Origin: Anomaloglossus baeobatrachus
Taxonomy: Eukaryota > Chordata > Amphibia > Anura > Aromobatidae
DNA: 64,000 bases
Assembly (NCBI RefSeq): GCF_048569485.1
Contig: NC_134361.1
Location: 168,959,258-169,023,257 of the forward strand
Direction of reading: 5' to 3'
Position 1 is the first letter of the stretch. Every line of letters starts with the position of its first letter. Both the position numbers and the translations under genes were made by a program. This document shows positions 46,979-58,330 of this stretch, in pieces. The notes below the pieces were generated by a model, which worked only from the letters and a program-made list of their open reading frames with translations, ran no database searches and had not been told where the DNA came from.

Positions 46979-47233
46979 CAGTTAGGTCCAGAAATATTTG
47001 GACAGTGACACAATTTTCGCGAGTTGGGCTCTGCATGCCACCACATTGGATTTTAAATGAAACCTCTACAACAGAATTCAAGTGCAGATTGTAACGTTTA
47101 ATTTGAAGGTTTGAACAAAAATATCTGATAGAAATTGTAGGAATTGTACACATTTCTTTACAAACACTCCACATTTTAGGAGGTCAAAAGTAATTGGACA
47201 AATAAACCAAACCCAAATAAAATATTTTTATTT

Positions 47234-48551
47234 TCAATATTTTGTTGCGAATCCTTTGGAGGCAATCACTGCCTTAAGTCTGGAACCCATGGACATCACC
47301 AAACGCTGGGTTTCCTCCTTCTTAATGCTTTGCCAGGCCTTTACAGCCGCAGCCTTCAGGTCTTGCTTGTTTGTGGGTCTTTCCGTCTTAAGTCTGGATT
47401 TGAGCAAGTGAAATGCATGCTTAATTGGGTTAAGATCTGGTGATTGACTTGGCCATTGCAGAATGTTCCACTTTTTTGCACTCATGAACTCCTGGGTAGC
47501 TTTGGCTGTATGCTTGGGGTCATTGTCCATCTGTACTATGAAGCGCCGTCCGATCAACTTTGCGGCATTTGGCTGAATCTGGGCTGAAAGTATATCCCGG
47601 TACACTTCAGAATTCATCCGGCTACTCTTGTCTGCTGTTATGTCATCAATAAACACAAGTGACCCAGTGCCATTGAAAGCCATGCATGCCCATGCCATCA
47701 CGTTGCCTCCACCATGTTTTACAGAGGATGTGGTGTGCCTTGGATCATGTGCCGTTCCCTTTCTTCTCCAAACTTTTTTCTTCCCATCATTCTGGTACAG
47801 GTTGATCTTTGTCTCATCTGTCCATAGAATACTTTTCCAGAACTGAGCTGGCTTCATGAGGTGTTTTTCAGCAAATTTAACTCTGGCCTGTCTATTTTTG
47901 GAATTGATGAATGGTTTGCATCTAGATGTGAACCCTTTGTATTTACTTTCATGGAGTCTTCTCTTTACTGTTGACTTAGAGACAGATACACCTACTTCAC
48001 TGAGAGTGTTCTGGACTTCAGTTGATGTTGTGAACGGGTTCTTCTTCACCAAAGAAAGTATGCGGCGATCATCCACCACTGTTGTCATCCGTGGACGCCC
48101 AGGCCTTTTTGAGTTCCCAAGCTCACCAGTCAATTCCTTTTTTCTCAGAATAATAATAATAATAATTTTATTCATTTATATAGCGCTATTAATTCCACAG
48201 CGCTTTACATACATTTGCAACACTGTCCCCATTGGGGCTCACAATCTAGAGTCCCTATCTGTATGTCTTTTGGAGTGTGGGAGGAAACCGGAGTACCCGG
48301 AGGAAACCCACGCAAACACGGGGAGAACATACAAACTCCTTGCAGATGGTGTCCTTGGTGGGATTTGAACCCAGGACCCCAGCGCTGCAAGGCTGCAGTG
48401 CTATCCACTGAGCCACCGTGCCGCCCTGAATGTACCCGACTGTTGATTTTGCTACTCCAAGCATGTCTGCTATCTCTCTGATGGATTTTTTCTTTTTTTT
48501 CAGCCTCAGGATGTTCTGCTTCACCTCAATTGAGAGTTCCTTAGACCGCAT
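47234..48551 (-). pseudogene. Tc1-family transposase split by a SINE (element D)
   Basis: MRSKELSIEVKQNILRLKKK..LGVAKSTVGYI lies before the SINE, then LRKKELTGELGNSKRPGRPR (GRPR hook) and a long open catalytic part: SILWTDETKINLY, VKHGGGNVMAWAC, QMDNDPKHTAKAT, and [15 protein letters not shown], where the usual catalytic Glu (NPIEHAF) reads Lys. The frame after the SINE is open to GFATKY-stop. Apart from the SINE and the E-to-K change this is the best kept transposase here. Confidence 0.92.
48147..48426 (-). mobile_element. tRNA-headed V-SINE inserted in the Tc1 transposase
   Basis: Minus strand. Head GGGCGGCACGGTGGCTCAGT (A box region) and GGGTTCAAATCCCACC (B box) as in tRNA-derived SINEs. 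Central conserved block ACACGGGGAGAACATACAAA type with GGAGGAAACCC. 3' end GCGCTATATAAATGAATAAA followed by (ATT)n. The head and central block match the fish/amphibian V-SINE plan (e.g. zebrafish DANA). Flanks share only about ATTC. Confidence 0.9.
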
Positions 48552-48910
48552 GTTGTCTGGTCACAGCAACAGCTTCCAAATGCAAAACCACACACCTGTA
48601 ATCAACCCCAGACCTTTTAACTACTTCATTGATTACAGGTTAACGAGGGAGACGCCTTCAGAGTTAATTGCAGCCCTTAGAGTCCCTTGTCCAATTACTT
48701 TTGGTCCCTTGAAAAAGAGGAGGCTATGCATTACAAAGCTATGATTCCTAAACCCTTTCTCCGATTTGGATGTGAAAACTCTCATATTGCAGCTGGGAGT
48801 GTGCACTTTCAGCCCATATTATATATATAATTGTATTTCTGAACATGTTTTTGTAAACAGCTAAAATAACAAAACTTGTGTCACTGTCCAAATATTTCTG
48901 GACCTAAGTG

Positions 48911-49054
48911 TAGCTACATGATAAATAGATGCATAGATAGATACATGTAAATATAGATAGATAGATAAATAGATAGATACATGATAGATAGAGGGATAGA
49001 TAGATACATGATGGATAAAGAGATATATAGTTACATGATAGATTATAGATAATA
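48911..49054 (+). repeat. GATA microsatellite, part 2
   Basis: GATAGATA units with ACAT interruptions between Tc1 D and the hammerhead retroposon. The last 15 bp are the target duplication. Confidence 0.9.
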
Positions 49055-49142
49055 CAAGGAAAAAAAAAAATGCACGGTTTCGCTGCGCTGCTCAGAAAGG
49101 TAGTGATAAGGTTATTTGGGATGTAGATTTATTAATTATTTA

Positions 49143-49194
49143 CATGCCACTACGCGTTTCGGGGGTACAACCTCCCCCTTCCTCAGGTAGCAGT
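49143..49194 (-). ncRNA. Hammerhead ribozyme motif 7, core intact
   Basis: Minus strand. Stem I TGCTAC/GTGGCA with one wobble. CTGAGGA at 49186-49180. Stem II GGGGG/CCCCC closing a 9-nt loop. GAAA at 49160-49157. CGCGTA gives the minimal stem III and a GUA triplet. All core positions fit the consensus. The best formed hammerhead in the window. Confidence 0.8.
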
Positions 49195-49302
49195 AAAATG
49201 CAGGAAAATCAAATCTTAAATACACAAACTGGATGAAGAGAAAAAAAAAAAAAAAAAGAGAATCCTTATTCCCTTAATCAGATTGAATCCCCATCGTGGT
49301 GG

Positions 49303-49402
49303 GATCATTCAGACAATTAGTTGATTAGGAAGGCTCTCCCCTAGAAGATACCTATCTAATCTAGGGGAGAGCCTTCCTAATCAACTAATTGTCTGAATGA
49401 TC
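49303..49402. repeat. Perfect inverted repeat, 43-bp arms, 14-bp loop
   Basis: Arms start GATCATTCAGACAATTAGTT and show no mismatch. Loop AGATACCTATCTAA. Lies inside the hammerhead retroposon. Confidence 0.95.
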
Positions 49403-49642
49403 CCAGCCCGGCGGCTGCACACTGCACGTGGAAACCCCGATCGTGTGAGCAGAGTCCTGCGGAGTCAGGAGGACTGGATCCCTGCTGACAAGGAGCGGTG
49501 AACTTGCGATCCCCCTTCAATACCACTATCAGTGTTGTACCTGGCGTACAACACTATCAGGTGAGTGTGCACCTCACATTGTACATACCTCGGTACATTA
49601 AGATCCCACACAGGAGCACCCTCTCTCTCTTTTTTTCATTTC

Positions 49643-49697
49643 AGATTATAGATAATAGATAGATAATAGATACATGATAGATAATAGATAGATACAT

Positions 49698-49731
<34 letters not shown>

Positions 49732-49933
49732 GAGGTAGATAAATAAAATCAAATAAGCTTTATTTATTTTTATATAGATAGATACATGATAGATAGATAG
49801 ATAGATAGAAAGATAGATATAGAGATAAATAATAGATAATAAGATAAATACAGTAGATAGATAATAGATAGATATGTGACAGATAATAGATAGATGGATA
49901 CATGATAGATAACAGATAGATACATGATAGATT

Positions 49934-49969
<36 letters not shown>

Positions 49970-49985
49970 ATAGATACAGTAGATG
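49643..49985 (+). repeat. GATA microsatellite, part 3
   Basis: GATA units with ACAT and AATA interruptions and a short AT-rich insert near 49740-49775. Frames of SIYL type on the minus strand are artefacts. Confidence 0.9.
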
Positions 49986-51370
49986 ATGTGTCCAGTAGCC
50001 CTCCTAGCTTTTCTAGGTGTTGAGCCACTAGTAATGATAATGTCAGAGGGAGGATTTTATATAGATGAACCTACAATGTAGCCTCTGATTACACAGCAGA
50101 TTAAGCAGATTACACAGGACATAGCACTCCATTGCACAGAGCAGCATCTCTATGTTCTGTGTTCTACAGGGAGAGGAAAAGAGGTTTTTTTGTTCTAATA
50201 AAACTACTAAAAATAAAAAAATAGAATAATGTAATTTTATTACACTTTTTTATTTATTTACTTTTTTGTATAAAATAATAAACATCACAAATCAGCTAAT
50301 AACATGGACATATTTGGTGTCCCTGTGATTCTAATGACCTGAGCAACACAGCGATCACATTATTTATGGGCATCGTTAAATGGTGTAAAAAAATGGCGCA
50401 ATTTACTATTTTTCTTTATTAAAACCCATAAAAAATGTAATAAAAATGTATCACTGAGGCCGTGTTAACATATAGCGTAAATGCTGCGTTTTTTTCTGCA
50501 GGTGTCCACACCACGAGCGCAATAACATTCTTCTCTGATTATTGCATGTTTGCGGTATTTTTTATGCATTGTCTCCCTTATTTGATACATGTTTGTTGCA
50601 GATGTGAATCCTGAAACTTATAAAGAAAAAAAACACCAAAAGTACAGAGTTCAGCGGCATCTTTAGACGCAAAAGGGGCGGAGATTTCATGACGTCTCAT
50701 CTACTTTGCATGGACATTTAGTCCACGTTCACATGTAGTGTAAATGCTGCATTTTTTTTCTGCAGTTTTTTTTGCACATACAGTATATTCTGCTGTGATT
50801 AGTTGTCCAAGCAAAGTGAATGTGATTCCTTGAGAATACGCTGATGAACTCTGCGGTTTTGGTGCTTTTTTTTTCTCTACAGGTTTCTATGTGGAGCTTA
50901 AAAAAACGCAGGAAAAAGCTTCTCTGTCCAATAAAAACACTTAAAAACGCAGATTCACATCTGAACCAAAAACGCATTAAATAGAGGCAGAAGAGGCAGA
51001 AAAAACGCAGCAAAAATGGAAAAAACAGAGAAGATTGTTATTGTGTAGTTTGGTGCAGACAGCAGCAGAAACAAAAAGACAGAATTTATGCAACATGCAA
51101 ACACGGCTTTATTGGCACAAATAAGTAAAATGTCATATAGTGACACATATAAATATAAGGAAATTATGGCTGCTATGAGTATGAATGAACAATCCGGAGC
51201 ATCTCCTCAATGACCCTTACTGACAAATGGGTGTGGCTAAGGGCCTGGTCAAAATTTGCCGCAGCACCCTGTGCACGCCAAAGAGTTTGTCCCTCTTTCC
51301 TCTCTTCAAGAGTTGGGAGTTATGTTTATATCAATGGAGGAAGACAAATGGACAAATGTAGAGAGACATT
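49986..51370. repeat. Repeat-derived DNA with two copies of a CTGCGTTTTTT-type terminus
   Basis: CATATAGCGTAAATGCTGCG at 50470 and CACATGTAGTGTAAATGCTG at 50730 are direct copies of a terminal sequence, each followed by TTTTTTTCTGCAG. An inverse CTGCGTTTTT..AAAAACGCAG pattern extends to 51020. No gene supported. Confidence 0.45.
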
Positions 51371-51960
51371 CTTGATAAAAATCTGCTGCGATCTACGAGG
51401 ATGATGAAGATAAAAAGAGGGTGGACATTTCAGGAAGATCCCAAACACACAGCCAAGGAAACGCTCAATTGGTTTCAGGGAAAGAAAATAAAGCTGCTAG
51501 AATGGCCGAGCCAATCACCGGAGCTGAATCCCCTCAAATATTTCTGGAGGGAACTAAGCTCAAAATTCATAGAAGGATATCACAGGAGACTCAGGATTTG
51601 AAGAGTGTTTTGTATCTAAGAATGGACCAAAATCACACCTGAGTAATGCATGCTACTAGTTTCTCCATACAGAAGGCAATTTGAAGTTGTCATCACCAAC
51701 AAAGGCTTTTGAACAAAGTATTAAATTAATTTCAGTAAGCGTGTTCAATACTTTTTCCCTGTGTCCTTTCTTATTATTACACATCATTTAATTTATTGAC
51801 ATCTATGGTTTGATTTCTTCGCCAGTGTGGATTGGATGGGTTATTACCCACATCTGGTGAGAAATTCATGTCAATAGCACTTTTAGAAATATATTTACTT
51901 AGAAATTTGGTGGTGTGTTCAATACTTATTTGTGGTTACCATTTGTTAATATACTGTAGT
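51371..51960 (+). pseudogene. Tc1-family transposase fragment and right end
   Basis: [20 protein letters not shown] has the second Asp block shortened. [20 protein letters not shown] has Lys where the catalytic Glu is expected. Followed by GTTCAATACTTTTTCCCTGT and CAATACTTATTTGTGG, terminal-type sequences. Only the last third of a transposase is left. Confidence 0.75.
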
Positions 51961-53010
51961 TGCACTTCAGCCCGATTTCTTCTTTCCCTCATTCATTTCC
52001 AGACCCCCTTATATGAAGTTTGCAGCCTTATTCAAGTTTCCAGTGCCTTTTTCATTAATATAAGCTGGATGTGAGGTCTTTCAGTATCCAGGGTTCTGCT
52101 GTCTTCATTAGACTTTGTATGCCAGCTCAGATTCTATTTTGTACTAAATTTCTCATCATGCGCTTTTCCCCTTTCTTTAGCCAGCTGCATTGTCCCCAAT
52201 GCTCTTCTTCCTTCGTGATGAAACTGCAGGTTCTGGAGACACTCACTCCACACTCTGCACACTCACACTCCTCTCTGAGCCTCAGAGTAGGAGCTTGCTG
52301 AGGCTGTGATGCGATTGGCGCTAGGTCAGTCCAGCAGCAATGGAGCTCAGAATACTGGTAAGCAGGACCGCCGTCAGGGCATTACAACCATAACTGGTAT
52401 ATGAGGCCCGGTGAAGACGGGTGCCCGGACAGGTCCAGGGTAATTATTTAGCTTTATTAAGCCCTGGACCGGCTGGGCCCCCTCTTCACCGTGTACCTGT
52501 CACAGCTGCAGCAGAAGGGCCCGGCAGTTTCGCTTCAGCTACTATATATAGCTAATTTTCATGCGAAGGGGAAGATCATTTAAATTAGCCATGTGCTGGA
52601 CTGGAGGCAGAGTCAGTGGGGCAGAGCCAGGGGTGGCAGGGTGGGATAACCAACCCCTGCCCCTGCCTTGCTTCAGCTGTATGTGTAGCAACTACGGGGC
52701 AAAGGGTTCAATTACTCACCACCGGGCCTGGTTATGTCGGGTCTGGGGATATCACATGGTAGCCCTTTCGCCCGGCTTCGTGGCCCCGAGGTGTACAATA
52801 GAGGAGGGGGTGGTGATGGATGATGGGGGAGGTTGATTTCGTGATGCCACCTGCAGTACATGGCCAGGGAATTAGCCGCCGCTGCTGTCGCTGTCCTCCG
52901 AGGTGATTGTAGTAGCAGCCAAGAGGTTTCTGCTCCCCACAGGTCGAGCTGGAATGACAGGCGGACACAGTCTCTGCGGGTTCCAGGTGTTTTGCTACCA
53001 GATTGATGCG
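51961..53010. repeat. Unassigned DNA with an inverted LTR-like fragment (fossil)
   Basis: GCCACCTGCAGTACATGGCC near 52847 is the inverse of the block found at 45533 and 5286. The remainder, including an imperfect palindrome around GGGCCC..GGCCCGG (52400-52530), is unassigned. No gene. Confidence 0.4.
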
Positions 53011-54065
53011 GTCATAGTCTGAGAAGGAAGTGAGGGGGGTGGGTTCGGACACAGTATGAAAAGTGAAGGGGGATAAGTGCAAACACAGAAAGAAAAGTGA
53101 GGTGGGATGGGTGCGCACACAGTATGATTAGTGAGGGGGATGTTTGTGAACACAGTATGAAAAGTGAGGGGAGATGGGTGTCGACACCATATGGGGAGTG
53201 AGGGGGATGGATGCGGACATAGTATGAGAAGGAAGTGAGGGGTGATGGGTGCGGACACAGTATGAAAAGTGAGGGGGGATGGGTGTGGACACGGTATGCA
53301 AAGTGAGGGGGATGGGTGTGGACATAGTATGGGAAGGAAGAGAAGAGGAATGGGTGTGGACACAGTATGAAAAGTTAGGTAGGATGGGTGCAGACATAGT
53401 ATGAAAAGTGAGTGGGGATGGCTGCGGACACAGTATGAGAGGTGAAGGGAGGATGGGTGCAGACACAGCATGAAGAGTGGGGGGATGGGTGCGGACACAG
53501 TATGATCAATTAGGGAGGGATGGGTGTGGACACAGTATGAGGAGAGGGGTATGGGTGCAGACATTGTATGGGAAAAGAGGGGGGATGGGTGCAGACACAC
53601 TGAGGAGTGGGGGGGATAGGTGCAGACACTATGGGGAGTGAGGGGGATGGGTGCAGGCACAATGAGGAGTGAGGGGGATGGGTGCAGACACAGTATGAGG
53701 GGAGAGAGGGGGATGGATGCGGACACACTGAGGAGTGAGGGGGATGGGTGCGGACACAGTATTGGAAGTGAGGGGGATGTGTGCGAACACAGTATGAGGA
53801 GTGAGGGGGAGATGGGTGCGGACACAGTAGGAGGAGTGAGGGAGGGATGGGTGCATACACAGTATGAGGAGAGGTGGGATGGGTACGGACACAGTATGAA
53901 AGGGAGGATGGGTTTGGATACAGTATGAGGAGTGAGAGGGGGATGGGTGCAGAGACAGTATGAGGAGTGAGAGGGGGACGGGTATGGACACAGTATGAGA
54001 AGGGTTATGGGTGCAACCACTGTATAAGGAGGGGGATGGGTGTGGACACAGTATAGGAAGCAAGG
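53011..54065 (+). repeat. G-rich minisatellite, ~34-37 bp units
   Basis: About 28 units of the form GTGAGGGGGATGGGTGCGGA followed by CACAGTATGAGGA, strongly strand-biased (G-rich plus strand). Long open frames on the minus strand (up to 341 codons of PHPSPSL type) are by-products. Confidence 0.92.
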
Positions 54066-54764
54066 AGGTGATGTCTACATAGGTTGTTATGAGACCATTT
54101 GGGATGAGAAAAATGGCAGGGATGGGGCGGGATATACAGTATGAGTAGTGTGGGTGGTATGTAGAAAGGACTTCATTGGGGGATAGTGTGAGGCCACAGC
54201 AAGGAGGGGACAGTAGGGGGAGAAGGGGGGAGTATGATGAGCGGGAGCAGCGTAGAGACTGGGCAGTATAGGATGACACAGTGTAGATGACCATATGAAG
54301 AGACAGCCCAGTATGGAAAGGTGAGGGCCGTGTGAAGGGCATGTACCATAAGATAGACTGTGTGTGCATCATATTTTGTGAGGGACAATTATTTATTCAG
54401 CAACACAGTGTAGGGCAGATATTTTTAGTCAGTGACATTAAAATGACACTCTTATTTTTCAGGCATTGTGTCGGGATATGCTGCAGGAAAGCGTACAGCA
54501 TGGAAGTCTGCAGACATGAGCTGTGGCCAAGAAAAGTCATCATGGCATCTGGACAAAATAAAGAAAAGAAAAAGAAAAACTAAGATCATAAACGACATCA
54601 TCTATAAGGTTTCTTTCTGATACTGACTAATTCTCATCAGTGCTGTGGTTCCAGCATCGTCTGATAATGACTGAAAATTCCTAGTATCTTCTTACCATTG
54701 TTAAGGACATACTGGAAGTTCTAGGTTCAGGCAATAAATATACAGTATATACAAGGCTGACCTG
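54066..54764. other. Flank between minisatellite and retroviral copy, unassigned
   Basis: No gene or clear repeat unit seen. A purine-rich stretch (AAAGAAAAGAAAAAG) lies near 54565. Confidence 0.35.
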
Positions 54765-55525
54765 TGTTAAATAATGGGTTTAGGCGACAAATGCAGAGCC
54801 AGTATATAATGACTGGAGCGAGAATAGGTTCAAAACATATTATGGATTTATTCAGATTAGGGAGGTGAGGGTTACAGTCATTAGAGAAAAATAACTGTCT
54901 TGGCTTGAGTTAATAGATGGATAGACAGATAGAAAAAATAACAGTTCATTTAGCTTACATCGCTGTAGTGTGTAAGCCGTCTCGGGATGATCTGTAGATG
55001 GTCTGGTCGGGTGAGTCCGTCTTTCTCCTCCCTTCTCCCTCCTTCTCCTCAACCTTTGAAGTGTGGGCTTCTTTTATAACCCAAACCCCTCCTCCTGATT
55101 GCCCTTATATCTTTACATGGTAACACAAAAAGTAACTATCCTAATTTAGTTGAGCATTACATCATGTTACGTGGTACGTTTTACCCGCGAAATAAGTGTA
55201 CTTGCGCACTAGAGACTTGTAACAAAACCTACTTCAACTTATATATAAACCCTTTGAGGCTCGCTGAACTTTGACCTTAAAGTAACAGTAAGAAGTTCTC
55301 ATAGCTATTTCAGCTCTTAGCCCAACATTCCAAACAGAATATAGCAATATGCTGACAACTTTGATGAACAACTAGCAGATGGCCTTGGTTTTACCATCTC
55401 AAACTCTTGGTTAGCATTTTCCAACTTACAGACTCTCCTTAAAGGGATGGGCGAAATATACATACATTATATGAATGCATGTAATCCAGTCTATGAATCA
55501 ATCTCCATAAACTCACTATTTTACA
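54765..55525 (-). repeat. 3' LTR of the retroviral copy (fossil)
   Basis: About 761 bp with TG..CA ends. On the minus strand a TATATATAAG box lies at ~55248-55239 and AATAAA at 54852-54847, giving a conventional U3-R-U5 order. It abuts a purine tract on the env side. Confidence 0.88.
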
Positions 55526-55545
55526 GTCCCCCCTTATATGGAAGT
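55526..55545 (-). promoter_or_regulatory. Polypurine tract of the retroviral copy (fossil)
   Basis: AAGGGGGGAC immediately before the LTR start on the minus strand, the usual plus-strand primer position. Confidence 0.7.
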
Positions 55546-55658
55546 TTGATGAACCCCGGGAAACCCTAACTCAATCGTGTCATCATTCGTATCACATACA
55601 TTCTTGTTGGAAATGCTAGACCAATATTTGACTTGATAAACCAATCTGCAACTTTCTG

Positions 55659-58303
55659 TCAAAAAGTCATCTTGCGATTTAACATTCCTCTAAGAATGTT
55701 ATCTTCCTTTTTCATTTCTATTTTTATGTTCCTATATATCTTCTGAATTCTACACATCACAAAAACTTGATATATAATACACATCAAAACTAATAAAAAT
55801 ATTATTATGATGGGATTAAATAAAACATTACCAACCGCTGACTGAAAAGATGACTGAGACCAGGAATGTACAGATTTACTAAAACTCTTCCACCAAGTTC
55901 TACCTGACATTCCATTCCATTCGTGTTCAATATCACTTAATTCACCTTGTTCATGCCTGAATATAATTTCTGCTTCCTTTAACTGTTTCGTTAATAAATC
56001 TAACAAACCCTTATCTTTCTTTATTTCACTTGTCCACATATCCCAAGGAAAATCATTTATCTGTGATAAATTGAATTGTATGGGAAATGCCGTTAAGTTT
56101 CTCTTTCCTATAGAAGTGATATTAAAACTTCCTTCCTTCTTTGAAAGAGATCTCACATTTCCTCTATACAATACAAACCCATAGGTAGGTTTTCCTTATG
56201 TACACAAGTAGAATAGAAAACAGAAACCTTCTCTGTCTCAGACATGACCTGAAAACAAATCTTATTTGGACTTACTGGAGTCACCAGATCATGTAGTGTC
56301 TGTACAGTCTCTATTCTCGCATGACAAGAAGAATGATTGTGAAAACATGAATGATAAATCACCTTATCCTGTCCAGGTAAACACATCACCTTAGAAACAA
56401 AATGCAAACATGAAGAAATGTCTACTTGTTCAGTGTTCACTCCATCAAATGCAAAATCTGTGTACTGCAATTGATAGAACACTTGTTGTGTGTTACTCAC
56501 AGGTATACCCAAAACTGTAACAGGAACAATAGTTCCCTCTCTTCCAATCACCGGGATTAGCGATGTGCCAACACAAATGTTTCGTTCACATCCTAACCAC
56601 TTATTTACCCACAAATCCGTATGATTCAATGCAAAATCATACTCTACAGGTAAATTTCGCAGTATTCCCAGTGGAGTAATTCCACTCTGTAAAGCTTGTG
56701 CAATCAACTTCAGATTAGAAGAATACTCTACCTGTATCTCCAGGCACGCTTTAGCTACTTGTGTTTCGTGTGTGCTTTCCACGAGAGCTAATGTAGCATC
56801 CTGTAGATGTGACACGGAAGACCCTAGTACAGCAGCTGTATTCATTACCATCTTTTCAAGAAGTTGATTCAGACTCTTCTGAACCTTTACACCTTTTCCT
56901 CCAATAAAACCAATATTATCCAAATCTGACTTAAGTGTCTGTATATTCATGGCATTAGTCAGACTTCCCACTGTCCCAATTCCTCCCAGAATTCCTTCTA
57001 ACACTCCTCTCTTACTCCTAGTCTGAGCTGTTCTTTTCCCAAACCATTGTTCTATCCCCATCTCCATGTTTATGAGATGTGATTGACACTGAGGAAACCT
57101 GGTAGAGATCTTCCAATGAGACATATTGAAAGTCCACACCATTGTCATAAATTCTCCATCCCTTAATAAGGACTTGGACTGAAATTGATTAATTTGGAAA
57201 GGAGTAGATGGCATGAATCTTGTGTCTGTGCATGCACTATCTGCTGCTGACCAAATATTCACACTAACGTCTTTACAATGTCTGTAATGTGTCTTTGTTT
57301 CAACGCAACACTGGTAAATTCCAGAGTCCCTGGAAGATGGATTCTCTATGGAAAAAATGAAAGTATCATCCATCCACCTGATATTACCAATCTGACCTCT
57401 GTGAATGACATTAGTTGGACTGTTTAAAAAACTTCCCAAAAATGATGAATTTTTGGTCCATGTCAACAAAGACTCAGAAGGCAATTTCAACCTTGTATTG
57501 CATTTTAACATTATGGGTAATGTATTTACTTTGTTATGTACTGTCTGTGGTGAAACCCTTATTTCCGGAACTATAGTGTTAGTAACGGTAAACACTACAG
57601 ATACCTGAACTTGCACAGGTTCCCGTGTTATCTGGAAATTCCATGTTTTGACCCAATCTTTATCTCCTTCTGTAATGGAGAGTAAAGAAGGATCCAGAAT
57701 TTTCCCAAAAACCTGAGTTTTTAACAAAATTTCTGTTTTGGATCTTCCAAACTTTCCCCTTGCAATCATGTCATTTGTAATATCACCGGACCATACAGCA
57801 GGTTCATCACCTCTGATCTCTATGTTCCAGTATAGTACATCTGTAGGAGAACATTCCCATGTACCCGTTTTATTATTGTGTACATATTCTCCTTGTAATT
57901 GTGTGAATCTAGTTTTAGGTCCTGCAATCGCATGTAATATTATGTCTGTGTCGTGTATGAAATGTAATTCAATGCAACATTTTGTTCCATATCCCATGCA
58001 GATATTTCCTGTTATCTCCACAGAATCATCCGTGATGTTCTCTGTCAGTAAGTTCCGTGTATCTGATCCTCTTGGTCTTCGAGAATGTTGAATCTCTCTA
58101 GTCTGTTCATTCACATCATTGGCGATTGTTCCTTGATGTAACATGTAAACAATGACGAAAATAAAGCAAAGAAGCAGGAACGTAGATCCCATCACGTAGA
58201 AGCTTGTCTTGAGCTTGGGAAGATGTTCTTTCTCCAGAAGGCTTGATGTCATCTTTCCTTCAAAGTTTTTAGGTTCTTTATTCCAGTTCGTATAGGAATC
58301 CAT
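55659..58303 (-). pseudogene. Envelope (env) region of the retroviral copy (fossil)
   Basis: Parts seen in order: a long N-terminal leader with a hydrophobic span (~58200-58140), a surface part rich in Cys and N-glycosylation sites, an immunoglobulin-like stretch (~57575-57250), a basic RSKR cleavage-type site (~57010) followed by a Gly-rich fusion-type segment, a heptad-like region, and a membrane anchor near 55790. The layout is that of a class I retroviral envelope. Placed directly after pol with a short gap. Treated as a fossil; state of the frame not detailed. Confidence 0.88.
57250..57575 (-). other. Immunoglobulin-like domain within env (fossil part)
   Basis: The motif set MLKC, LLTWTKNSS, and DSGIYQCC at the expected spacing is that of an Ig fold (Cys, Trp, D-x-G-x-Y-x-C). 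I infer a domain acquired by, or converged in, the surface subunit. Confidence 0.6.
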
Positions 58304-58330
58304 TTCTTCCTGGAAAGAAATGCAGTATCA

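Larger units (their letters stand above)
46979..48910 (-). mobile_element. Tc1-like transposon D in the GATA array, holding a V-SINE
   Basis: TA at 46977-46978 and 48911-48912. Inverted ends CAGTTAGGTCCAGAAATATT and CACTTAGGTCCAGAAATATT. 1932 bp including the ~280-bp SINE, so the original was ~1650 bp, normal for this Tc1 type. Confidence 0.95.
49055..49642 (-). mobile_element. Hammerhead-bearing retroposon in the GATA array
   Basis: 588 bp between 15-bp duplications AGATTATAGATAATA (49040-49054, 49643-49657). Contains an intact hammerhead core on the minus strand (49143-49194), a pure A run near 49242-49256, and a perfect hairpin with 43-bp arms (49303-49345, 49360-49402). No protein-coding capacity. 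Insertion by reverse transcription is inferred from the duplication length. Confidence 0.8.

Noticed and set aside
48360-48426. tRNA gene on the minus strand
   Set aside because: A and B box-like sequences belong to the head of a V-SINE with a conserved central block and (ATT)n tail. The cloverleaf is not complete.
52995-54372. Minus-strand open frames up to 341 codons rich in PHPSPSL
   Set aside because: They follow the G-rich minisatellite in several frames at once, as expected of a stop-poor repeat.
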